Shown here: in pieces, positions 15,000 through 25,000 of the stretch | How positions within the stretch are numbered: the stretch's first letter is position 1 | Layout: every line of letters starts with the position of its first letter | Source of the DNA: Steromphala cineraria | Taxonomy: Eukaryota > Mollusca > Gastropoda > Trochida > Trochidae | DNA: 64,000 bases | NCBI GenBank assembly: GCA_916613615.1 | Contig: OU744721.1 | Span: 73,661,060 to 73,725,059, forward strand | Direction of reading: 5' to 3' | The notes under the pieces: model-generated | Database searches by the model: none | What the model was told of the DNA's origin: nothing | What the model saw: the letters and a program-made list of their open reading frames with translations, nothing else | Made by a program: the position numbers and the translations under genes

Positions 15000-15137
15000 C
15001 AGGCCTACCAAACAAAACGGAATCACTGCACAGAAAAACGTGGAAAAGTCCACATTAAACGCGAAAAGAGCAACATAAAACGTATCCCTCGACAATGAAG
15101 CATTAAAATGTGCAACGAAAAACGAGAAACACGCAAC
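15000..15137 (+). repeat. Left terminal inverted repeat of the 15.8 kb element
   Basis: 138 bp matches 30674-30811 in inverse orientation with four mismatches and no gaps. It contains spaced AACG-type words (AAACGTGGAAAAG, AAACGCGAAAAG, AAACGTATCC, AACGAGAAACACG) that could be transposase-binding subrepeats. Similar words continue to about 15175 beyond the paired part. Confidence 0.92.
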
Positions 15138-15187
15138 TTTAACCGTGAAAACGTGACTATAAAACGAAAACACCGCTCCCAATGATT

Positions 15188-15262
15188 TAGCGCATGCGCA
15201 CGTTGAAGAGGAAGTCTGGACCGCAAGCTTTGAAGCTGTCATTTTCTCAGGCGCGACCAAAT
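15188..15262 (+). promoter_or_regulatory. Promoter and probable 5' non-coding exon, left gene
   Basis: GCGCATGCGCA at 15190-15200 fits the NRF-1 palindrome seen at many TATA-less animal promoters. About 60 bases on, a strong splice donor GTGAGT begins at 15263, so the sequence up to 15262 is a plausible first exon. The same arrangement (GCGCATGCGC, short exon, GTGAGT donor) stands at the right end of the element for the zinc-finger gene. Function is inferred from motif and position only. Confidence 0.55.
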
Positions 15263-16115
15263 GTGAGTGCTCAACTTATTCAAATTTTGCACATGTCTAT
15301 GACGTTATTCGATATTAGAAAGTATTTAACGGTAAAACAAAGTTTTAAGTAAACTTTGCAATCATATTTTATGAGTGTCAGTACTTAATTCGAAATCTGA
15401 ACCACTGTTAGTGCACGAGACATATCAACGATGGTTTTGGAATCCACTTGTAGGTCACGCCATGCTTACGAAAACTGGCGAACTTTTCATTAAAACATCA
15501 TTATAATTGTAAAAAGTATTAATTCGTGTTATATAATGTGTGTTTACGACAATTTTGATAATTATTGTATTAGTAATTCAATGATTATTTGTGTTTCGGC
15601 CAAGCTGTTTGGTTATAGTCTGTATCGAAAATGCCCGAACTCAGACAGTTGATGTAAAATTCGCACTTTCAACTTTCAAAATATGTAGTACGATTGATTG
15701 ATGTTTGTTGACAACAAACATCAATCATACTGAAATTTACATTATTTTTCCTGTCGAAACCATTTATATAATGGTAAATCAATCTTCTTTTTTATTTATA
15801 ATGAAAATAGAATAATAAACTATTTCTTCATTCTGTCTCATTACTTACATTAATCTATATCAAATGCATGTGTAAGCTGAATTTATTCTGGTCATGTGAT
15901 CTCAATATTCAAAAATTTATTTACCCATATTTATTTCAATATTTGCAACAATATTTTTAATTATTGTACCATGGATGATGGACGTCTCATTATAAATAAG
16001 TTATGATACCAAATATTATAATAGATTGTAATGGTACTTGACAACAACTACTATGGTATGTTTTATTTTTATCAATTTCAAGTGTGAATCACTGTCTGTT
16101 TTTAATTTCACTCAG
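15263..16115. other. Intronic sequence of the left gene with a 33-bp palindrome
   Basis: No exon seen. At 15695-15727 there is a perfect inverted repeat, TTGATGTTTGTTG-type arms of 16 bases around a single central A. It is not matched elsewhere in the window. Confidence 0.5.
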
Positions 16116-16189
16116 GTCATTGTGTATTCAAGCTGGCCATTCAACCTGAAAGTGATCCAAGTTTCCAATCAAGCAATGGAAAATAGATG
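16116..16189 (+). pseudogene. Decayed exon resembling glycogen debranching enzyme (AGL)
   Basis: A consensus acceptor (TTTCACTCAG) precedes this segment and GTAAGA follows it. Reading gives VIV, then after a 2-nt shift FKLAIQPESDPS. This fits the pattern SVIVF-[KR]-x-x-[IL]-x-P that I recall from the AGL region just upstream of the segment matched by the next exon (17079-17245). It ends in a TAG in that frame. The two pieces are collinear and on the same strand, which strengthens the assignment. On its own this exon would be too short to call. It may now be spliced as untranslated leader of the element's left gene. Confidence 0.4.
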
Positions 16190-16876
16190 GTAAGAAAATA
16201 GTCTTTATTGTTTCATGTTAAAGATATGTGGAGGTAATTTCTAGTGTCTAAGTCGATAAAATGTATTTCAACTATAAGTAATTTTGGCAATGATGAAACT
16301 AAATTATTTTGTTTGGAAGTTGAAATAATTTTGTCAAAATCGCTTCATGGGATTAACATTTTGTGTCTCTACTAGATTTCTCACATCTTCTGATGTATGC
16401 TACAGTACTTATGGAAATTGAATGGTTTTGGCCTTTATTTGTTTATTAATTGATCGAGAGGTTATAAACTAGTTTATTGATCTGAATTTGATGGTGATTA
16501 AAAACAAATTCAGTTAAATGTTTCCAAAAGTTTATCAATAAATATCCTTGAATTAAAATATCTTGATAGTTCATGGTCTTTTTGAATTTGAAAATCTAGT
16601 AGACATTTTAGTTGGACTTCTTATCTCAAATCTGTGAATGTATAGAAGTTTTTTTCTTTCCCTGGAAATAGTACAGCATTAATAAAAAAAATTCTAGGTA
16701 GGATACATTAATACAATACCAAGATTTTCCACCTCCTTATCTTTTGATTTGCAAAACCTTTAAGATTATCATCAGTTTGAGTTACGACAAATAGATATTA
16801 TCATTATAATGGAGGATGTTATCAATGCAATAAAGCTATCTGATAAATTTGGCAACAAAACCATTTCTTCAAAACA

Positions 16877-16998
16877 GGTTATGAGAGTCCCTGGGATGTA
16901 AGGTTTTTACTTATACTAATACGATTATTATACGATTATTATTGAGGGACTCGCTCGTACTTTCTGGGACTCATAAAATCTTGTGATAGCGAGTCCCT
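16877..16998 (+). repeat. Dispersed repeat, inverted partner at 26580-26668
   Basis: GTCCCTGGGATGTAAGG, TTTTTACTTATACTAATA, ATTATTATTGAGGGACT reappear in inverse orientation at 26580-26668 within an intron of the YqaJ gene. The two are moderately diverged and have no coding content. It looks like a small non-autonomous repeat with GAGTCCCT-type ends. Confidence 0.5.
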
Positions 16999-17078
16999 GT
17001 ACTCTAAAAGTCATATTTGTAGATTGGTCACTGGAATAACTTAACTATTATTCACTACTTTCTTTTCATATATTACAG

Positions 17079-17245
17079 ATTACTTTCAAAGACATCTCAC
17101 TGATAAGATATTGTGTCTCAACTGACCCTGGCTGACCTGAACCTGGTTCTGTACCGCGTCGACCCTTAGGAGAGGGATGATGGGAAGGGCTTCAGCACGT
17201 ACAACATACCTGATTATGGCAACACCGTCTACTGCGGCTTGAGAG
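17079..17245 (+). pseudogene. AGL: Captured exon of glycogen debranching enzyme (AGL), with stop codon
   Basis: From 17107 the frame reads DIVSQLTLADLNLVLYR, then V-D-P-stop-ERDDGKG, then YNIPDYG and VYCGLRG. This is the AGL signature LT-L-x-[ED]-LN-x-x-LYR-x-x-x-EERxDG-x-G-x-Y-x-IP-x-x-x-x-x-x-YxGLQG, found in the C-terminal half of amylo-1,6-glucosidase/4-alpha-glucanotransferase. The expected Glu before ERDDG is TAG here (GAG to TAG). A good acceptor (CATATATTACAG) and a donor (GAG|GTGCTT) bound it. Only this part and the short exon before it are present, so it is a host gene fragment inside the transposon, not an AGL gene. The identification rests on recalled family sequence. Confidence 0.6.
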
Positions 17246-17294
17246 GTGCTTCTTCAGTTTCATCTTCTTCGTTTAGATATTTCTATCCTTTATT

Positions 17295-17583
17295 CATAGG
17301 CCCCAGACTCTATATTTACATACGACTATACATATAACTATCTATATAAGATATAAAGAAGGTAAGAGAAATCGACGCCATATTGGATCTTCTCTTGTGC
17401 CCGGAAATTACTCAACTGGTTCACGGACGCAAATACGCTTTGAGAACTTCGTAGACTGATCCCAGTTTCCATTTCCGGGCACAAGAGAGGATCCAAGATG
17501 GCGTCGCTTTGTCTAACCTTCTTTATATCATATAGATAGTGTATATCTATAGTGGTATGTAAATATAGAGTCTGGTGCCTGTG
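17295..17583. mobile_element. 289-bp fold-back MITE, 8-bp target duplication
   Basis: CCTTTATT lies on both sides (17287-17294 and 17584-17591). The ends are CATAGGCCCCAGACTC and the inverse of CACAGGCACCAGACTC, and the inverted match continues through most of the element (CTCTTGTGCCCGGAAAT against ATTTCCGGGCACAAGAG). The whole copy could fold into one long hairpin. An 8-bp duplication fits hAT-type mobilisation. Confidence 0.8.
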
Positions 17584-17748
17584 CCTTTATTCTCATTTTT
17601 GGTTTTGTATTCACTGACTGAGTGTATGAAAATGACTTGACCAGCTGATCAAGTTAATTATCAACTTATCAAAATTTAAAATAACATAATCAACCAAATT
17701 TCTCATGGATTTGCCAATCCTTAGCAATGAAGAACACATTATTATATT

Positions 17749-20362
17749 ATACCCCCGCTACGAAGTAGTCGGGGGTATATAGTCAGTGCGTCCGTCCGAA
17801 CACTTTTTGTTCCGCTCATAACTCAAAAACTACTTGTTCAATTGTTATGAAACTTTACATATGTACACTTATTGTCTCTAGATGTGCCTTTTGTATGTTT
17901 CAGTTAGATTCCATCATCTTTTAAGATATTCCACTTTTAAGCGTCTTTGTGTGCATGTCTTTCGTCACACTTTTTGTTCACTCATAATTCAAACAATAAC
18001 TAGAATATATAGAACAAATGAATATGTATATATATGAGTCATTCTCAAAAGATGCAGCTTTTTTGTGTAAAGATAAAAAAAACTAAATAAGGATTCTAGA
18101 TTTTTTCTTTCACAAATGGTAAGGTACATTTTTAAACATAAGATTTCAAATGTATTTGAGGCTTAATTATGTATGATATCTTAATTAACACATATTACAC
18201 TAATGAGGATGAAGAGACAATGTCTTTCCAGTAACGATAGTTATGCTTGTGTGTTTTCTTTAAAAAGCATTTGTATGTAAAGATGTTGCATTGTAGTATC
18301 TACCTTAGCATATATGTTGTTACTCAAATGTAAAAAGAAAAATATCAAGTAATATTTTCATACAACTGTATGATAAACACTTGTACACCAAGTTGGTTGA
18401 AAAAATTAAGTATGTTGATTCTTACAAATTCTCTTTATATCCTATCAATTGACCTCAACATAAAGAATTAAATGAAGATAGCTATATGAGATCATGTGAT
18501 CACGTCTTAAGTTTTTTGGACATTTTATGACAAGCATTTTTACCTTTAAGGTAATAAATCAATTAAATTTTGGTCATGTTACAAAGACAGTTCTGTTATT
18601 CCAAAGACACAAATTGTTATTGGAAAGAAAATGCTTCAAATAAGTGAGAACGTTTGTTTAATGAAACATAAATATGTGACCTCTTTGCACAAGGCAGGTA
18701 GGGTTTATGTTTCTCACATCAGATCCTCAGAAAAATTTACTTATTATTTATCTAATACTTTACTAAAACAGGACCAAGAATTTTTTCGGCTTGTTATGTT
18801 AAAGACATTGACTGTTACAGGAAAGACAAAATATTATCACTTGTTTGAGTAAAGAAATCTTGCCAATTTTGAAAAGTTTCATCGAAATCTTATGTTTTTG
18901 GTTTTTTTTCCTTCCATAGTCATGCCACATAAATGATGTACAAATAAATACCTTTGCTTATATTGCAATATTAAGTATTAGTTTCTTGGATGTCTTTTAC
19001 AGTAACACAGTATGTCTTTCATGTAACATATATACCATAGACTTAAAATATACACATTGTTGCAGAAAAAAATTAAAATGTTTTACAAAATATGATTCTC
19101 AAAGACAAGTCATGAGTTCAGTACAAATTTAGAAGGAAGAAACAACCAAGTATAATGTTTATTTTCGAGTAAATATTCAATTGTCTTTACAGTATATGTC
19201 TTTAAAATAACAACCCTTGACAAGAACTTGTCTGATTGACTGCAGAAAAGGATGCTTTCATCCCCTCTGGTAAAGAAGCTCATGGGACATCCTACATTGT
19301 AACTGTCAATCAAATTCTTGTTGAAACAAACAAGTAGGATGCAAATATCTATTCATATGTCTTTGCAGTAACAATAATTGTCTTTCCAATAACAAACACA
19401 TCTGTTACAGAAAAGACTGTTATATGAAAGACAAATTCCATTTGTTCATCAATTGAAAAGTAATGAACAGCCCTTGTCCCATGTCATACACCATCATTGT
19501 GTAGTGCTTTTGGTGCAGCACGCATAGAGAAAGACGCATCTCTTGAAATATGGTTATTTTTTTGATAATTTGCGTTATCTGAAAGACGCCAATAAAAAAT
19601 ACTCAACATTTTTCACTTTTCTATCAAAATTTTCAGCAAACAAGTTGTTTTGGAGTCAACAAGGCATCTTCAATACTCTAAACCTATGGTTGATGATCAG
19701 CATGACAGAAGTGTTTTCTTTCAAAAGATAATGGATAATTTTTTTTCCTGAATTTTATATACATGTTACAGGAAAGACATTTTTCTCGTATACAAGATAG
19801 TAATTCAAATTTTCACATAAAATGTTCACATAAAAGTTGTAAAAATCTATCAGGAATGAGGAAAAGCACTACATTTTAGAATACTTGCAGAAAAAAATAT
19901 AATTAAACTAGGATAAGAAAAACATAGACATCCGATTCCTGGACTTTGCACCTAGATACAAGCCAAAAAGCATATTTTTGGTTACAAAAATAACCGAAAA
20001 AAATCTATTTAGTCATTTAGGTTTCAATTTAACTACCTGCCAGTTAGATTGTAAGTTAGAAGTTAACAAGAAATGAATTCTGACAAAGTTCTGTCAATAT
20101 TTTACCGATTTCTATTCCGGTACCTGAAAAAGCTGCAACTTTTGAGAATGACTCATATCTAAATGTGCCCTTTGCATGTTGAGTATTTTCAGTGATTATG
20201 GACTTAACATTTCTGTCTCACCACCTACTTCTGTATATTCCTCTTTTAATGAAGTTTTGAGATTTCCTTTTATAGAATACTGACTTCATGAAAATCCTAT
20301 TAAGAAATTTCAATTAGTTCGAAAAACAACTTCTATAATTACTTTAAACAGTGGGGGTATAT
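17749..20362. mobile_element. CCCCCG-hairpin repeat copy, split by a nested element
   Basis: Starts TATACCCCCGCTACG with an immediate hairpin to TAGTCGGGGGTATA and ends near AGTGGGGGTATA, giving TATACCCCC ends. The body (17800-18030 and 20158-20350) contains AAAACTACTTGTTCAATTG and TCTAGATGTGCC-type words known from mollusc repeats. It is interrupted by the 18035-20155 element. Confidence 0.6.
18035..20155. mobile_element. 2.1 kb non-autonomous element with internal motif array
   Basis: Inverted ends TGAGTCATTCTCAAAAG, then A/T, then TGCAGCTTTTT, with TA next to both ends (a TA or slightly longer duplication). There is no transposase frame. The interior is studded with at least twelve copies of a 16-base word close to TGTTACAGGAAAGACA in both orientations (for example 18813, 19403 and 19764 forward; 18221, 18991, 19359 and 19380 reverse). 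The longest frames (18631-18852, 19543-19731) run through this repeat material and I do not call them genes. Confidence 0.7.
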
Positions 20363-20416
20363 TCTTCTGAGTACTGGGGCTATGTGTCAAAATGTTGGTG
20401 TTGGTAATATCTGGGT

Positions 20417-20904
20417 CATCTTCCGCACGCATCGGGCGAGATATTCATTTACAAGAAATTCATTTTCATCCTTGCAACATCTTGACGGGAAAGTTGTGAC
20501 TAAGCGCCCCATGTAGGTCAAACAGTTACGTCCCTTGCATTGACCAATCAAATCGCTCGTTAGGTCTCGTTCTACAGTCTCAACTGAAGTGTATCTAGCT
20601 CAATAATCTTCCTTCTTCCTGTCACAACTTTTATGTCGAGTTGTCTCAAGGGTGAATCACTAAATCCTTGAATAATCGCCTGTCTTGAATAATCGCCGGG
20701 TCTAAGCCCTATTTGAAATAAATAATCGCCTGTCTGGAATAGTTATATTTTAAGTAAAATAAATGATTTGAATAATCGCCTGCCTTGAATAATCGCTGGG
20801 TCAAATCAGGGTTCGAAATTAATAATCGCTGAGCGTTTATTCAAGGATTTACGGTATGAATTTTTTGTAAATGCACACTCCTCGCCCGATGCGTGCGGAA
20901 GAAG
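20417..20904. mobile_element. 488-bp Mutator-like MITE with internal satellite
   Basis: Ends CATCTTCCGCACGCATCGGG and the inverse of CTTCTTCCGCACGCATCGGG, flanked by TATCTGGGT (20408-20416) and TATCTGAGT (20905-20913). A 9-bp duplication is typical of MULEs. Inside, TTGAATAATCGCCTG-type words repeat about six times between 20660 and 20850. It ends 47 bases before the start codon of the left gene. Confidence 0.78.
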
Positions 20905-20951
20905 TATCTGAGTAAGTTTCAAAAGTCATCAAATGTTTGTATTTTTTCCAG

Positions 20952-22035
20952 ATGGATGAAACAGCTGACAGCGGTCCATCTCTAAAGAAGAAAATTTGCA
21001 AAAAAATATTTCACAGCACACCATCAAAGTGGGATTTCTGTGACCAACTATCAAACAGTCTTGCATCACCTTTGCAACATGAACGTAGCAAGAAACATGA
21101 ACTATCTGATGACTTCAGAAATTTTGAGGCAAGCTTCAATGAGTCTATTGAGTGTGACAACAGTCATCATTTTGAGACATTATGTACTGGATGTGGGAAA
21201 CTGCCAGGGGACAGCATCTTGTCTCAACATTCCCACAGTGAGATGGAATGTGGTGATATTTGCCACAAATGTGGTCAATTTAAGAATACAAACTGTCAGT
21301 CTGTAAATGAAGATGAACGAGAATTTATGGATTTGTACAGGTTGGCCTTGGCAAAAATGAACACCAGCAACAAGCCAAATGTGATCCTTGAACTGACAAG
21401 AATAATTGCCAATGAAAAGTTAGACCTAAATGCATTAACTTTTGATCTCTTTTGGGACACAGTTCAGGCCATTGCATCTGATTCCCTAACTACAATTAGG
21501 TATTCACAGAAATCCAAAACATTTTGGAAATTCTTTATGGAAAAATTCGGGGGTGCAGCTATTCGCGCTTTGACAGGTTGGAAAATGATTGGATCATTGC
21601 TCTCTCGTCAAGCTGAGCCAGGACATTTGTCTGGTTCAAATGCTAATCTCATCCTTTCAATTCCATCTGAAGATATTTTGAAGGATCATGATCCATATAA
21701 TGGAAACTGGCCACGACAAATTCCCCCCGGTATTTGTGAAGAAGTTGTTAACCGTCTTGAAATCAAGCACTCACAAACTAGCATCTGCCTTGCTTTTGAT
21801 GGAAAAAAACTTGCTCCAGGCTTGAAAGATAGGAAAGGTGACATCAACCTTCTGGGTAATGAACCAGATGGGCTGACTGTAGATAAAAGGCATGAGCTTC
21901 ATGAAGCTAATCTGCAGACGATAAGGGGCTTGATGGAGTCAGTTCTGACTTCAGTTGCAAGTGTTGGAGATTTTGAGACCATTCCAAGGAATATGACAGC
22001 TGTTATAACCCTACTCTCTGAGAAGAAAAAATGTC
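20952..22035 (+). CDS. N-terminal part: Cys cluster and possible first catalytic Asp
   Basis: About 361 residues open from ATG 20952 to the frameshift. CTGCG (C78/C81) and CGDICHKC (C100/C104/C107) could bind zinc. Further on come an aromatic segment FWKFFMEKFGG, LSIPSEDILKDHDPYNG, and CLAFDGKKLAPGLKDRKGD, where a hydrophobic strand ending in Asp suggests the first acid of an RNase-H fold (inference). Past the six-A run at 22026-22031 the open frame continues in a different register and stops within 40 bases. Dropping one A yields EKKNVLEQLIQKKQ and runs straight into the nuclease part. Confidence 0.75.
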
Positions 22036-25000
22036 TTGGAACAGCTGATCCAAAAGAAACAATATTCTGTTGAAAAATTGAAACAAAGAGGAGGTGATGA
22101 TTATGTGAAATCCAAGTATGCTTTTGCCATAAGTATGCTCACTGCCCTTTTGCTGGAACTGGAAGACATTAAGAAGAGGAATAATCGTTGCAGAGAAACA
22201 CTAGGGGAAAAGTGTGCCATGCTAAATCATAACATCTGGCCTCAGACAACTTCTCTGATGATTTCATCTTGCAAATACTCGCCTTTGGACCAGCTTGCTG
22301 CAGAACCTAAGCAAGGAACAGATGCCTGGTTTGATGCTCGAGAAAATGCATCAGCCACGGGGAGCCGCCTCTGGGATGCAGTTGGTTGTGCTGGTCTTGG
22401 TGCCCAGAAATCATATTTCCAGGAAAAAAGAGGAAAAATCAAGAAAACCTTCAGTGATGCAGTGCTAGCAGCCATGAATCATGGAAAGAAGCACGAGATC
22501 TGTGCCCTTGCAACGTATTGTTCCAAAGTTGTACCATGTTTTTTCCCTGATTGCATTGTGAAGGAAACAGGAGGCATCCCTTTTGAGACTGATACTCTAA
22601 ACCTCATCATTTCTCCCGATGGTTTACTGTACAATCAAGGATGTTCAACACCAGTTGCAGCATTAGAAATCAAGTGCCCCTTCAGTGCTGGACTACACCA
22701 ACAAGTTCCTGACAGATACTACCTGCAGATCCAAGCAGAAATGGTTGCCTTGAACGTTGATATCTGTCACTTTGTTTCATGGACAGAGCAGAGTACAAGG
22801 GTTTTTATTGTCAGAAAGGATGATGATGTTTGGAACTTGGCGCTAAAAATTCTTTCAGAAACTTTTGGGAAACATGTGAAGAAATGTCCTTCTCGTTTGA
22901 CACCGGAGAGTAAGAATTTGAAAGCAAAAATAAAGGAAGGATTAAAACAAAATGCTTGGATCCTTTGCGAGTTTAACTCTCTCCATGCTTGTACAGACGA
23001 CTTGCCTATGCTACCGACAGGAGAAGCTACAGCAACTTGCGCTATCAAGGACCTCAAGACTTGCATTTTGGATGTTACGGAGGATGCCCTTTCCCTGACG
23101 AGGAAACAGTACCAAGCCACAAGACAAAAAGCATCTGAAGTGGTAACATTTGTCGCTGGGGACCTTGACAGACTGTGGTCAGAGGACCAAATCCATGGTG
23201 TACCTGTAGGGTACTTTCTACGTGGCTACAGCCTGCCTGTCAACATAGTTGGAGATATTCTGGAAGACTTTCTCACATATTGTCACCAAAAAAGCCTCCA
23301 TGTTCCTATAGCTTGTTTCGATGGTCAGTTCATGAAACTTCTACAACAGTCAAGAGAAGGGCACCCACTGACCTTGATGGAGCTCCACAAACACTTCTGG
23401 AATAGCGTGACCAAGAAATCAAAACTCCAAATTATCAACGAATTCAAGGCTTGCAATGTAAATACTGTCAAGATTGAAGTCAAGCTGGATGGAACGAGAA
23501 TTGTGACAAGTGAACATCAGGATCTGCCATCAACTGCGCTAGGGTTTTTGAAAGACTATTGCCGGAAGAAAGAACAGTTGCAGAATCAAAGAGAAGGTCT
23601 TGATATGGACATTGCTCAAGATATACAAGATGTTCCCGACGAACTGGTTATTGAGGACAACAATTGCAATGAGTTGCTTGATATCACACAAACTACACGC
23701 ATGGAGCTTGACCAAATGGATGTCGATACTGGAGGTCTAGAGGAAGAGGATGGGTCACAGAAAATTACAGACATTGAATCAAATACAAGTGAAAGCGTTG
23801 ATATCACTGACACCAAGAATGATTTGAAATTAACAAGTACAGACTTTAATGATCTACAGCAGGAGTTGTCAAGCCTTTCAAATATTTGGTCACAAGTCTC
23901 AAGTGCAAAGGTTGCAGAAAAATTTGAATCATGTGATTCTGTTTCCAAGTTCAGTGCAAAAGAGCTTAACACTGTCCTTAAGTTTATTAGAGACTATAAA
24001 CATGTAAATGTGAAAGTATCTGGATCAAAAACACAGTTACTTCAAGAGATCTGTAAGCTCCTTAACCTGAAAGGTTCTTAGCCAAAGCCCAAAACTAGAA
24101 AGAAAAGTCCAGTCTCCTTGAAACTGCTCAGTACTAAAGTATTGCAAAGCAAGCTTTATCCTAAACATGCTCTCAATATTGCCTATGCTACCTGGAAGTT
24201 CCCTCTCCAAGTTGATGAATGGAGAAAGCAATCAAGAATTGATCATGGCATGGATGTCAAGGGACTGCAAGACAACATTGATTGGTTTTATGTTCCTGAG
24301 TGGTCAACCAAGAGACAACAACTAGAAGTAAAAGATTGATCCCCATCACCTCCTTACAAGGCACAGATCTGCATTATGCAAAAGAAACCTTGGATTTGCC
24401 AAGAGATCTGATTTCATGAGTGTTGCTGAAAGAGGACACACACAACTGAAACCAGGAATGATGGAGGATCACCTCAATATGCAGTCCACAGACTACTCCT
24501 TCATCACCTTCTCTGCAGAAGTTCAACAACAGTTGTCATTGAATGGAAAGGACCAGTCTGCTGAAGTATGCGAAATGGTAATTACCTTTATTAATTACTG
24601 TTGGTCCGTTCAGAATGCTTGTGTAAACATAGACCATTTAATTATAACACACTGCTGATATATAAAGGTTATCTGTCTTTTCTTGACCAATACCATGTTT
24701 ATCTCAAGTGAGGTATTTTCATGCGAGGCGCAGCCACGGGTGAAATATTATAACTTTCTATCTCATGAGATGAGATAAACACGGTATATGTCAAGAACTG
24801 ACAGATATTCTTTTTATTATGTTCAAATCATTTAAATTGGCCCCAAAAGGGTCAATTTCATGTTGAGCGGCCACTTAGAATGGTCTCGTCTCTACAGTAA
24901 CAATGTGACTTCATAAGCAAATTTGTAACTTGAGGCCATTGTGTCATGATGTTCAAGTGTTATTTTCACCATTCGCAGTGAAAAGAAATCTTTAAATGAA

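Noticed and set aside
18631..19731. Small protein genes inside the 2.1 kb element
   Set aside because: The frames are built from the dispersed TGTTACAGGAAAGACA word and lack splice or codon support.
22010..22075. Programmed ribosomal frameshift joining the two parts of the YqaJ gene
   Set aside because: A six-A run is suggestive, but a second A-run shift and an in-frame TAG in the same exon make decay or sequence error the simpler explanation.
22242..23972. Minus-strand frames opposite the YqaJ exon
   Set aside because: They are antisense shadows of the strongly supported plus-strand coding sequence.
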